A stretch of 9,721 nucleotides of DNA from NCBI GenBank assembly GCA_020047835.1, contig JAIFNJ010000067.1:1-9721 (forward strand), in the 5' to 3' direction. Every line of letters starts with the position of its first letter. Position 1 is the first letter of the stretch. Of this stretch, positions 1-7,421 are shown piece by piece. A program made the translations under genes and the position numbers. The stretch comes from Bacteroidota bacterium (GTDB lineage: Bacteria; Bacteroidota; Bacteroidia; Bacteroidales; SZUA-534). The notes beneath the pieces are model-generated. The model was not told where the DNA came from and ran no database searches. It worked only from the letters and a program-made list of their open reading frames with translations.

Positions 1-1033
1 TTTTTAGGTAGGCATCCCCGCGGGCAATAAAATAGGTTGGATTGTAAGGTTCCATGGCAATGCATTTATTAAAAGCCTTTATGGCAGATTGCCATTCACC
101 CGATTCAGCATAAATAGTTCCCGAAAGAAACCAAGTGGGTGCGTCGGGAATATTTGTGATTAGTAATTCAACATTGGCGATTGCTTGTTGTTGTTTACCC
201 GCGTTTAAATTTGCTTTTGCCTGTAAATAATAATAGACTATTTGCGTTGAGTCTAGATGTAAGGCATCGTCAATACTCTTTAATGCTTTTTTTGGCTTAT
301 CGAGTGTCAATTCCAAGCGGCTTTTTATATAATGGTAATCAGCAACTTCTGGGTCTTTGGCTAATGCCAGATTGATACTAATCAGTGCATTTTCGGGTTC
401 GTTCAGTTTTTCGTAAACCAAAGCTTTCAAATAATTTGCCTGAACCATTGATTTCCGGATATCGGTTAGTTTATTCAGAATAGCAAGTGCTTCCTGATTA
501 TTGCCTAATTTGAATTCGTACCAGGCATCTTCATACATCAAATCGTATTTTGAGTACCAATCGGTATTCCATAAATTAATCCATTCCTTTGATTTGCTGA
601 TGGTTGAAAAAGCCACATCTGATTTGATATAACTCTGCATGTTGCGGTTTTTCATTTTTAAATGGTTGGTCAAATAGGAACAGGCCAATTCCGGTTTATC
701 CAATTGAGCATAGCATCGGGCCAATTCATAGGTAGCTAATTGGTTGTTGCTTTGATTGACCTGATAGTAGCAATTGGCTGCACTTTTGTAGTCGGCAACT
801 AAAAAATAGGCATTGCCCTTTTCAAAAAGCAATTCATTGGTTGTATGGTCAATGTTTTTATCAAAATAAGTCAAGGTTTCTGCGGCAAGTCCTTTTGTAT
901 TTAGGGTCCGGATTACTAAAAGATGGTTAACTCCTTGACTTAATAAACTATTAGGTAAAATAAATAGTATTAAGGCAAATCCAGCCATCAATTTAAATTT
1001 CCGTACGTGCTGTATTTTTTGAGCTAGTGACAT
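1..1033 (-). CDS. Exported tetratricopeptide-repeat (TPR) protein, C-terminus cut off by window edge
   Basis: This gene starts at 1033 and stays open for 344 codons to the left edge, so its C-terminus is missing. The first 33 residues look like a signal peptide: a basic stretch (KIQHVRKFK), then a hydrophobic core (AGFALILFILP) ending LLSQ. A start at Met16 would lose the basic part, so Met1 is preferred. From about residue 65 the protein is built of TPR-type helix pairs; the clearest are at about 198-231, 232-265, 266-299 and 300-331 (A..Y...G.W..AI..F...I...P). The motif near 137-155 (SDVAF..I..SKEW) resembles one I recall from Bacteroidota TPR proteins. TPRs are protein-binding scaffolds, so the partner is unknown. 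The gene begins 14 bases after the T9SS-cargo gene and is probably co-transcribed with it. There is no recognisable ribosome binding site. The TPR call is firm; the specific role is not. Confidence 0.88.
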   Translation of the reverse strand, partial: MSLAQKIQHVRKFKLMAGFALILFILPNSLLSQGVNHLLVIRTLNTKGLAAETLTYFDKNIDHTTNELLFEKGNAYFLVADYKSAANCYYQVNQSNNQLATYELARCYAQLDKPELACSYLTNHLKMKNRNMQSYIKSDVAFSTISKSKEWINLWNTDWYSKYDLMYEDAWYEFKLGNNQEALAILNKLTDIRKSMVQANYLKALVYEKLNEPENALISINLALAKDPEVADYHYIKSRLELTLDKPKKALKSIDDALHLDSTQIVYYYLQAKANLNAGKQQQAIANVELLITNIPDAPTWFLSGTIYAESGEWQSAIKAFNKCIAMEPYNPTYFIARGDAYLK

Positions 1034-1047
1034 AGTGATAATAATTC

Positions 1048-3654
1048 TTATTCTGGTGAATCGTGGCCGTATAAAACATGTACAAAGCCTGTTAGTGTGC
1101 GGTGTTCTATTCCTGAAATTCTTTTTTCATACACTTCGCAAACATAATAATATACTCCTGAAGTTACTTTGTTATCAGTTTGCGAACTTTTAGCATCCCA
1201 ATTTATGTGTGGATTGGTTGTTTCAAAAACCAAATTTCCCCAACGGCTATATATCGTCAATTCAATATGGTCAATGGAATTATCAATAACATCGGCTGGC
1301 GGCAATGGAATAAAGGTATCATTCATGCCATCGCCATTGGGTGTAAACACATTGGGAAGTTCATAAAAGGAACAAATGTCAACACACACGAAGTTTGAAA
1401 ACTCACTTTCGTTTAAATTGGAATCCACAGCCGTAACCTTATAACAGCCAGAAGGAGTTTCTCCTGAATAATGACGATAAGTGAGTGTGTCGTGGTTCAT
1501 TACTGAATCGAGTAACGAATAGCCTGATGCAGGATCTTTTGCACTATAAATTTTATATTTTGAAATTTTACTAATGTCATCCGTTACTTTCCAATACAGC
1601 GTGTTGTAAAATGTTTTACAATCGCTTTCAACTTCAAGCGAGAGTGGTTGAGGCGGAATGGTATCAATGGGCATTCCACAGTTTTTGTGCGATTGGTTTA
1701 TTAAAGGTTTTAAAATTCCATCCAACGAATATTGGCCATAGCTGGTAACTTTATAACAATACTCTTTATTGTTTTCTAAAGGAGTGTCTTCAAAAAATTC
1801 CGTGGTCGTAACTCCAATACTGTCATAGGTATTTAGGTTCTGGTTTAGCTTGTAAATTACATATTGATAATTTTGCCAAGGTGTGTTTTTAATAAAGTTC
1901 AGTTTCAATTTTTTATCTGATCCATCTATTTTCGGAAATAGGGAACTGGCAATCATGGGCAGCTCAGTCAAGCCCTGAGGATTGTGAAGTTCAATTTTAT
2001 AATTGTAGGTTTTTTCAGTTGTATTTATTTGAGCATCATAAAAGAGGGTATCGTTTAATCCATATAATGTATCAATATTCTGATAATTGGTTCCCCAAAT
2101 ACCATCGGCACGTTTAACAATGTATTGATAGGGACCCGGATACTTAATAGTGTCCAGCTCAATGGGTTTCGACCAAGCCACATACATTTCACCATTAGTA
2201 ACCCCGTGCTGGTTCACGCTTACGTTAGTAATTATAGGCGTTCCCCGAACCAAGTCGGTACAAACTTCTTCTGAGGCTTTGCTTTCAAACTCTTCGGGGA
2301 AAACGGCAGTAATAATATAGCAATACTGATATCCTTGCAACAACCCACTTTCATTGTTATTGTCGATATAGCTCGATTCATTGGGAGAATTAATGGTAGC
2401 AATTTTAACAAACCCTGTGTAAAATGGAACTCCAATTTCGCAGGAATCGGGAATAAAACCATAGGGTTGCATGCTTCGGTAAATAAAAAAACCAACATGG
2501 TTATCGCATCCATAAGAATCCCAGGTCAGCGTTATTGAATTGTTGGTTGGCTGCAACGATAAGTTTTTTGGAGCCGGACCAATTACTTTTATATCAGCAT
2601 CTTGTTGGTCCACCAGATTCACTTCACTGTTATTGTCGGTGGCTTTAAAAACAACTTCGTAGGGTTGTTTTCGCACATGCAAGCATTCGGTTTCCCATTT
2701 AAAAAGTCCGGTAACTACTCCCTTGTTTGGAATTGATGTGAGCGTTGATGCGGAATCAACATTAAAACTACCACCGGTTGCCGATAAGGTAATAATTTCG
2801 TTAGTACTATCGCGGGCAGTTATCACTATTCGAACCGTATCGCCGGCAGTAACACAAATAGGGGAAATATTATCAATGGTTGGGGGCGTGTTATTTGTTT
2901 CAAAAACTTCAATTTGCATGTCGCGGGTAATTCGTCCAATTTTAATTCCTTTGCGCCATTCATAAATAAAAAAGGCCACATTATAACTTCCCGGTAAGGT
3001 TGGTGCGTCCCATATTAAGTTTCCTTCTGCCGGTTCAATAAATATGGGACGGTTGCTTGAAGGCGGAAATGAATAATTGGAAATGGGCTGTCCGTTTTCA
3101 CCTGTGCAAATTGTTAATTCGTACGATAGACTATCTCCATCAGGGTCATACGCAGCGGGGTTGTGAATGAATATTTGGCCAACGGCAGCTTTATCAACCG
3201 GAGGGTTTAGTAAAATGGGAGTATTGTTAAATCCTAAGGTTGGATTTATTTGTAAAATTGTTTTTATTGAAAAAACGGTCATAATTGAGTTGGGTATGTT
3301 CTGTACCCCTTCGTTTCGATTGGGGTCTTCCACTAAAATTTCGAATGTAGAAGGACCGGCATAGGTGTGTTGACCTAGATACGTATTTTTTCTATAGAAA
3401 TCAGGCAGGTTTTCAATACCTGAACGGGCAATTTCACTATACGTATTATCGCCCCATTGAATGATTAGTGAAGGTCGATCGGCCGGATAAGTACCATCGG
3501 AGGTGGGCTTTGTATTGGTAAATGTTGTAATGGTGAATTCAAAAGTATAACTTGATAGTTGCCGGTAGGTAATTTCGCCTGCGCGGTTATGTGTTGCAAT
3601 AACTTGAAAAGCATTACTTAATAAAATCAATAAATAGAATACCCGTTTTAGCAT
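1048..3654 (-). CDS. Large secreted or surface protein with fibronectin-III-like repeats and T9SS type B sorting domain
   Basis: An 868-residue modular protein. Residues 1-20 are a signal peptide (MLKRVFYLLILL...VIA), with the mature protein likely starting THNRAGEITY. Residues 21-250 form an N-terminal beta-rich region containing IQWGDN and an acidic DPDGD motif at 170-174, typical of cadherin-like or PKD-like folds that bind calcium. Residues 255-358 form another Ig-like domain. From about 360 to 757 there are about four fibronectin-III-like repeats, recognisable by L.W......I..Y.IY and YCY.VTA patterns. Residues 766-860 match the gliding-motility-associated (type B) C-terminal domain: LPNVFTPNGDGMND, then IYSRWGNLVFE, W and SGVYYYV. 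That domain sends cargo through the type IX secretion system to the cell surface or outside. An adhesin or structural role is an inference; no enzyme motif is visible. A weak A-rich ribosome site precedes the start. The gene lies 14 bases after the DUF6702-like gene. Confidence 0.93.
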   Translation of the reverse strand: MLKRVFYLLILLSNAFQVIATHNRAGEITYRQLSSYTFEFTITTFTNTKPTSDGTYPADRPSLIIQWGDNTYSEIARSGIENLPDFYRKNTYLGQHTYAGPSTFEILVEDPNRNEGVQNIPNSIMTVFSIKTILQINPTLGFNNTPILLNPPVDKAAVGQIFIHNPAAYDPDGDSLSYELTICTGENGQPISNYSFPPSSNRPIFIEPAEGNLIWDAPTLPGSYNVAFFIYEWRKGIKIGRITRDMQIEVFETNNTPPTIDNISPICVTAGDTVRIVITARDSTNEIITLSATGGSFNVDSASTLTSIPNKGVVTGLFKWETECLHVRKQPYEVVFKATDNNSEVNLVDQQDADIKVIGPAPKNLSLQPTNNSITLTWDSYGCDNHVGFFIYRSMQPYGFIPDSCEIGVPFYTGFVKIATINSPNESSYIDNNNESGLLQGYQYCYIITAVFPEEFESKASEEVCTDLVRGTPIITNVSVNQHGVTNGEMYVAWSKPIELDTIKYPGPYQYIVKRADGIWGTNYQNIDTLYGLNDTLFYDAQINTTEKTYNYKIELHNPQGLTELPMIASSLFPKIDGSDKKLKLNFIKNTPWQNYQYVIYKLNQNLNTYDSIGVTTTEFFEDTPLENNKEYCYKVTSYGQYSLDGILKPLINQSHKNCGMPIDTIPPQPLSLEVESDCKTFYNTLYWKVTDDISKISKYKIYSAKDPASGYSLLDSVMNHDTLTYRHYSGETPSGCYKVTAVDSNLNESEFSNFVCVDICSFYELPNVFTPNGDGMNDTFIPLPPADVIDNSIDHIELTIYSRWGNLVFETTNPHINWDAKSSQTDNKVTSGVYYYVCEVYEKRISGIEHRTLTGFVHVLYGHDSPE

Positions 3655-3668
3655 AATTAGTTTTTCTT

Positions 3669-4160
3669 TTAATTCAGGATTACCTCCATTCGGGTAATGT
3701 TGCTATCAAATTCAAGGCCACGTTCAAATTTTCCTTTTTTTATAATAGTCAAGTTTTTTTGGTCGCCGTAACACTCGGTCAATATACGGTTTTCAATAGT
3801 ACATTTTTCAATATTAGCCGGAATTATTGCACTATAATTATACCAAACAGACCCATCTTCGGCAATTATATTTACATAATTCATGATAATGGATATGTTT
3901 TCAACACCAAGCTGCAACGAATTTTTAAGATAGTTAATAATATATTGATGCGTTAATTCAGTGGAATCAACATTGCCTGAAGTTGTGGCTTCAGGATGGC
4001 ATTGAACTAAATGCAGGAATAAATCCGTATCAAAAATCCGAACAGAGATTTTGGCCGTATCATTTATAAAGTCAATATTAGTAATGCTCAGATGGAGTGG
4101 GTGCGCCATTGTGGAGCCCATAAATATAAGTACCAATATAAGTAACTGAATTAGACGCAT
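3669..4160 (-). CDS. Small exported protein resembling the DUF6702 family
   Basis: A 163-residue protein with a clear N-terminal signal peptide (MRLIQLLILVLIFMGSTMA) cleaved before HPLHLS. The mature start with HP, the beta strand ending KISVRIFDTDL (37-47), the central YIINYLKN helix (73-80), the strand around VWYNY (105-109) and the ILTECYGDQKNLTII stretch (126-140) fit my recollection of DUF6702, a family of small periplasmic or outer-membrane-associated Bacteroidota proteins without known function. Family assignment is from pattern memory and should be tested by profile search. It has no lipobox cysteine, so it is likely soluble in the periplasm or secreted. It is the first gene of the three-gene minus-strand operon, directly behind a strong Bacteroidota-type promoter. 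It is followed after 14 bases by the T9SS cargo gene. There is no Shine-Dalgarno sequence, only an A-rich run joining the start codon. Confidence 0.82.
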   Translation of the reverse strand: MRLIQLLILVLIFMGSTMAHPLHLSITNIDFINDTAKISVRIFDTDLFLHLVQCHPEATTSGNVDSTELTHQYIINYLKNSLQLGVENISIIMNYVNIIAEDGSVWYNYSAIIPANIEKCTIENRILTECYGDQKNLTIIKKGKFERGLEFDSNITRMEVILN

Positions 4161-4170
4161 TTTTTTTATT

Positions 4171-4202
4171 CAAAAGTACTATTTTTCTTTAAGTACTTGA
4201 AA
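4171..4202 (-). promoter_or_regulatory. Bacteroidota-type promoter for the 4160-to-1 operon
   Basis: On the minus strand the -7 element TACTTTTG (4178 to 4171) is a perfect match to the Bacteroidota consensus TAnnTTTG. A -33-like TTTC (4202 to 4199; consensus TTTG) lies 20 bases upstream, the usual spacing. Only ten bases separate the -7 element from the ATG at 4160, so the transcript would have almost no leader. Two copies of AAGTACT overlap or lie close to this promoter. The call rests on sequence match and spacing only. Confidence 0.6.
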
Positions 4203-4404
4203 CGATAGTTACATTCATTGAGCCAGGAGCGTATTAAAAGACTGAAATCCTATGGTGCGATTTTTTTTTCGGTTGAATTACTTTAACCAGGTCAATAACC
4301 AGACAAACCTTATAATATTTTAAAACTTCCTTGATTACTAGCCTTTTTCATCGAAATTTCGTAAATTTAGGATTCTTATAGAGTTCTTGACATTTACTTA
4401 AAGC

Positions 4405-4411
4405 AGGAGGT
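4405..4411 (+). promoter_or_regulatory. Strong Shine-Dalgarno site AGGAGGT for the kinase-like gene
   Basis: A full AGGAGGT ends four bases before the ATG at 4416 and fixes that start. It is the only clear Shine-Dalgarno sequence before any gene in this window; the other starts have A/T-rich or coupled contexts, as is usual in Bacteroidota. The spacing is slightly short, so the site may also depend on local structure. Confidence 0.75.
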
Positions 4412-4415
4412 AATT

Positions 4416-5039
4416 ATGGATCGTTCAAAACCTTACGTAATAACCATCAGCCGCCAGATTGGAAGCGGAGGAGCCTACATCGGACAACAACTGGCAAAAA
4501 AGCTGAATATTTACTATGCCGACCGTGAAATCCTTAAAAAAGCTGCCCAAAAATTGGCAGTGTTAGATAAGGATTTAGAGGAACGAGATGAAAAATTGCA
4601 GACCTTTTGGGAATCATTCTTCCAATTTAATACGTATGCAACGGATACCTATTTAAATCCTATATTGATTAAGCCATCATCCTATGAGCTATTTCACACC
4701 GAGTCCGATATAATAAAACACATTGCCAGCGAGCAATCTGCCGTTATTATCGGTCGGGCAGGATTTCACATTCTTAGGGATCATACCAACCGTGTGAGTG
4801 TTTTTTTATTGGCTGATACCGCTTTCCGGAGCAAACGGATTCAAGAGTTGCATCAAGTTTCCGAAAAAGTGGCGATTGAAATGATTGCCCGTATTGATAA
4901 AGAAAGGTCTCAATTTATTGAAGAATACACTGGAAAAAAATGGGCAGATGCCAGACAGTATGACCTTTGCATTAATACTGGTAAAATAGGCCTCGATAGA
5001 AGTGTGGATCTCATCATCCATTACTTGGAATCGATGTAA
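4416..5039 (+). CDS. Cytidylate-kinase-like family P-loop protein
   Basis: A 207-residue cytoplasmic protein of the cytidylate-kinase-like family (PF13189 type), separate from the housekeeping CMP kinase. The N-terminal VITISRQIGSGGAYIG (8-23) is the family's altered P-loop: glycine-rich but without the GK[ST] lysine of a standard Walker A. It is followed by YADREIL (34-40). IIGRAGFHIL (111-120), the arginine-rich SKRI (139-142), DKER (161-164) and the YTGKKWADARQYDLCINT segment (171-188) are further family hallmarks. The lid and substrate region around 45-95 is the least recognisable. The natural substrate is not known to me for this family, so a nucleotide kinase activity is likely but CMP specificity is not established. 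It stands alone on the plus strand, divergent from the exported operon and convergent with the xdh operon, so context gives no pathway. Confidence 0.9.
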   Translation: MDRSKPYVITISRQIGSGGAYIGQQLAKKLNIYYADREILKKAAQKLAVLDKDLEERDEKLQTFWESFFQFNTYATDTYLNPILIKPSSYELFHTESDIIKHIASEQSAVIIGRAGFHILRDHTNRVSVFLLADTAFRSKRIQELHQVSEKVAIEMIARIDKERSQFIEEYTGKKWADARQYDLCINTGKIGLDRSVDLIIHYLESM

Positions 5040-5066
5040 TAAAATCGATAGGCTTGGTATATTTTA

Positions 5067-5084
5067 AACCAGTGGTTGTTTTTT
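5067..5084 (+). terminator. Weak candidate terminator after the kinase-like gene
   Basis: AACC-AGT-GGTT (5067-5077) can form a four-pair stem followed after one base by six Ts (5079-5084). It sits 28 bases after the stop at 5039, in the 75-base gap between convergent genes. The stem is short, so termination here is uncertain. On the minus strand no T run follows, so it would not serve xdhB. Confidence 0.25.
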
Positions 5085-5114
5085 AAACTTAATCATTATA
5101 GGACAAGGCTTAAC

Positions 5115-7415
5115 TTAGTCTTTCAGCTTTTGGATGCATAGTACCATCTTTTCGTTGGTGGCTGGAATATCCAAATCGGGATAAATTGAGTGGTTTTTGA
5201 TGGAAGCAATGGCATACTTCAATGCAAACAATACCGAAAGGGCATGGATAAACGGTGGTTCTCCGGTGGCTTTACTTTGATGAATGGTATTTGGATTGGG
5301 GGCATTTTCCAATAAATTCACGTTGAATTGTTGAGGAATATCCCTGATTCCCGGTATTTTATAAGTGTCAGGAGAGTGGTTCAACATATTTCCTTTGACG
5401 TCCCACTTAATTTCTTCGGTGGTACACCAGCCAACCCCTTGCATAAAAGCCCCTTCAATTTGCCCAATATCAATGTTTGGGTTGATTGAATTGCCTGAAT
5501 CATGCAAAATATCCGTGCGTAAGATTTTATGCCTTCCGGTAAGTAAATCAAGTTCCACCTCCGAAACCGCCATTCCAAAAACGTAATAATGGAACGGACG
5601 ACCTTGCTGGGTTTCTTTGTTAAAATATAAATTGGGGGTGCTATAATATCCTTGGGCACTTAAACTAATCCGGTTGGTATATAACAGATTAATGACCTCG
5701 GTAAATGAAATTGTTAATTCTGTTTTTTTTGAATGGGTAATCTTTTCATTGCTAAAAACCAGTTCTGATATTTGGATGGAGTTCTTTGTGTCAGATATTT
5801 TCCAGTGTTTATTAAGGAATGCCGCAATGCGTTCCTTAATTTGGTCGGTGGCATTTTTGGCGGCCATCCCGTTCAGGTCGGTTCCCGAAGAGGCAGCCGT
5901 TGCTGAAGTATTTGGAATGGTTGAAGTGATGGTCGCATTAACTAATACTTTCTCAATCGGTAATCCCAATTCAAAAGCCACAATTTGCTGAATTTTGGTG
6001 TACAAACCTTGTCCCATTTCAATGCCGCCCTGATTTACCAAAACAGTGCCATCAGTATAAATATTTACTAACGCACCGGCTTGATTTAAATGCGGGGTAT
6101 TGAACGAAATTCCAAATTTCACTGGGGTAAACGCGATACCTCTTTTCTCGTAAGTATGTACCTTGTTGAAGGAATCAACGGCTTCTTTGCGGTTATAATA
6201 ATTGGAGCTTTTAACTAACTTTTCCCAAATGGTTTCCAGGTGATTGTTTTCAACTAGTTCGCCGTAAGGAGTGGTGTTTTGAGTTTTAGTATAAAAATTC
6301 AAATGCCTGATTTCGGCGGCATCTTTTTTAAGGAAAACAGCGATACGTTCTATGGCATCTTCAATGGCATAAATTCCCTGTGGAGCCCCAAAACCGCGGA
6401 AGGCAGTATTTGACGGCAAGTTCGTGCGCCAAGCGGTGGATTCAATTAAAATATCAGGGATGTAATAGGCATTTTCGGCATGGGTGCGGGCTCTTGCCAA
6501 TATGGCCATGCTTAAGTCCGATGAGTATCCGGCATTAGCATTAAATGAAACTTGGTAAGCCAGGATTTTACCTTCGGCATTAAAACCTACTTTATAGTGG
6601 GTTAAAAATGGATGGCGTTTGCCGGTCATGCGTTGGTCATCGTCGCGGAAAAGCCTTATTTTTACTGGCTTTTGGGTTGAATTGGCTAATAATGCAGCCC
6701 AAGCGGCAACCATATTGGCTTGTGTTTCTTTTCCTCCAAAAGCTCCGCCCAATCGCCGGGTTTCAACGGTAACCTGATTTTTTCCAATGCTCAGGACTTC
6801 GGCAATTTTAGACTGTGTTTCCGAAGGATGTTGCGTTGAACTGAATACTTTTATTTCCCTATTTTCTCCCGGAATAGCAAGTGCTGCTTGTGTTTCGAGA
6901 TACCAATGTTCTTGCGCTCCACTTTCTGCCGATGCTTCAATTACATGAGCGCATGTCTTAAAAGCGTTTAGCGCATTACCGCGCTGCATCACCACTGTCT
7001 CATTGAGTTTCCAGCCCTTTTGTATGGAATCGGAAAGGGTAATTACCGGCTCCAAGGTTTCCACTTCAGTTTTTATTAATGAGGCGGCTTGCAATGCTGC
7101 TTGCTCGGTGGTTGCAGCAATAAGGAACAATGCCTGTCCGATAAACAGTATTTCGTTTTGCACCAAAACAGTTTCATCATCAGCTATGGCACCCATTTGA
7201 TTATGGCCTGGAATGTCTTTCCACGAAAGAATGGCAGCAACACCAGCAACCTTTTGGGCGTTTGAAAGGTCAAACGAGCACAATTTTCCATGAGCAATTT
7301 TACTGGTTACTACATATCCAAATAAAGTATTGCTTGGCGAATTTATGTCATCAACATAAATAGCTTTTCCAGTGACATGCAATTCGCTGCTTTCGTGAAA
7401 TACTTTTGCTGACAT
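5115..7415 (-). CDS. xdhB: Xanthine dehydrogenase, molybdopterin-binding (large) subunit
   Basis: The catalytic subunit of a cytoplasmic molybdenum hydroxylase oxidising hypoxanthine to xanthine and xanthine to urate. Its 766 residues match the usual length of bacterial XdhB. Residues about 7-125 are the ald_Xan_dh a/b-hammerhead domain (HESSELHVTGKAIYVDD); the rest is the two-part molybdopterin-binding domain. Aligning by eye to bovine enzyme numbering: Gln767 is Q195 (STQH), Glu802 is E230 (GGAFGGKE), Leu873 is L301, Arg880 is R308, Arg912-Phe914 is R340-F342 (AFRGFG), Phe1009 is F438, Gln1040 is Q469 (EMGQG), Ala1078-1079 is A507-A508 and Glu1261 is E719 (TGEPP). The Glu802/Arg880 pair indicates a purine substrate rather than an aldehyde. 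Thr1010 is replaced by N439. It starts six bases after the xdhA stop, so translation is probably coupled. It is the last gene of the operon. Confidence 0.96.
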   Translation of the reverse strand: MSAKVFHESSELHVTGKAIYVDDINSPSNTLFGYVVTSKIAHGKLCSFDLSNAQKVAGVAAILSWKDIPGHNQMGAIADDETVLVQNEILFIGQALFLIAATTEQAALQAASLIKTEVETLEPVITLSDSIQKGWKLNETVVMQRGNALNAFKTCAHVIEASAESGAQEHWYLETQAALAIPGENREIKVFSSTQHPSETQSKIAEVLSIGKNQVTVETRRLGGAFGGKETQANMVAAWAALLANSTQKPVKIRLFRDDDQRMTGKRHPFLTHYKVGFNAEGKILAYQVSFNANAGYSSDLSMAILARARTHAENAYYIPDILIESTAWRTNLPSNTAFRGFGAPQGIYAIEDAIERIAVFLKKDAAEIRHLNFYTKTQNTTPYGELVENNHLETIWEKLVKSSNYYNRKEAVDSFNKVHTYEKRGIAFTPVKFGISFNTPHLNQAGALVNIYTDGTVLVNQGGIEMGQGLYTKIQQIVAFELGLPIEKVLVNATITSTIPNTSATAASSGTDLNGMAAKNATDQIKERIAAFLNKHWKISDTKNSIQISELVFSNEKITHSKKTELTISFTEVINLLYTNRISLSAQGYYSTPNLYFNKETQQGRPFHYYVFGMAVSEVELDLLTGRHKILRTDILHDSGNSINPNIDIGQIEGAFMQGVGWCTTEEIKWDVKGNMLNHSPDTYKIPGIRDIPQQFNVNLLENAPNPNTIHQSKATGEPPFIHALSVLFALKYAIASIKNHSIYPDLDIPATNEKMVLCIQKLKD

Positions 7416-7421
7416 ATTTTT

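Larger units (their letters stand above)
4161..4415. other. Divergent intergenic region between the exported-protein operon and the kinase-like gene
   Basis: Its left end holds the minus-strand promoter (4171-4202). The middle has a T9 run (4261-4269), a possible small hairpin (4271-4288: GGTTGAA, loop TTAC, TTTAACC with one G-T pair) and two copies of TAACCAG (4284-4290 and 4296-4302). The right end has a -7-like TAAATTTA (4362-4369) with no convincing -33 partner, and the ribosome site of the kinase-like gene. I see no open frame of note and no tRNA or known riboswitch. Confidence 0.6.

Noticed and set aside
2232..2513. 93-codon minus-strand open frame inside the T9SS cargo gene
   Set aside because: It is in another frame of a well-supported gene, with no family resemblance or ribosome site.
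4387..4392. TTGACA, a perfect sigma-70 -35 hexamer
   Set aside because: It lies 13 bases before the Shine-Dalgarno site, leaving no room for a -10 element and transcript start, and Bacteroidota do not use this hexamer.
5044..5114. Possible bidirectional terminator between the convergent genes
   Set aside because: Only the plus-strand direction has a T run after the short stem; nothing on the minus strand supports an xdhB terminator.
5674..5991. 105-codon plus-strand open frame opposite xdhB
   Set aside because: It is the antisense shadow of a conserved coding region; its sequence shows no domain pattern.
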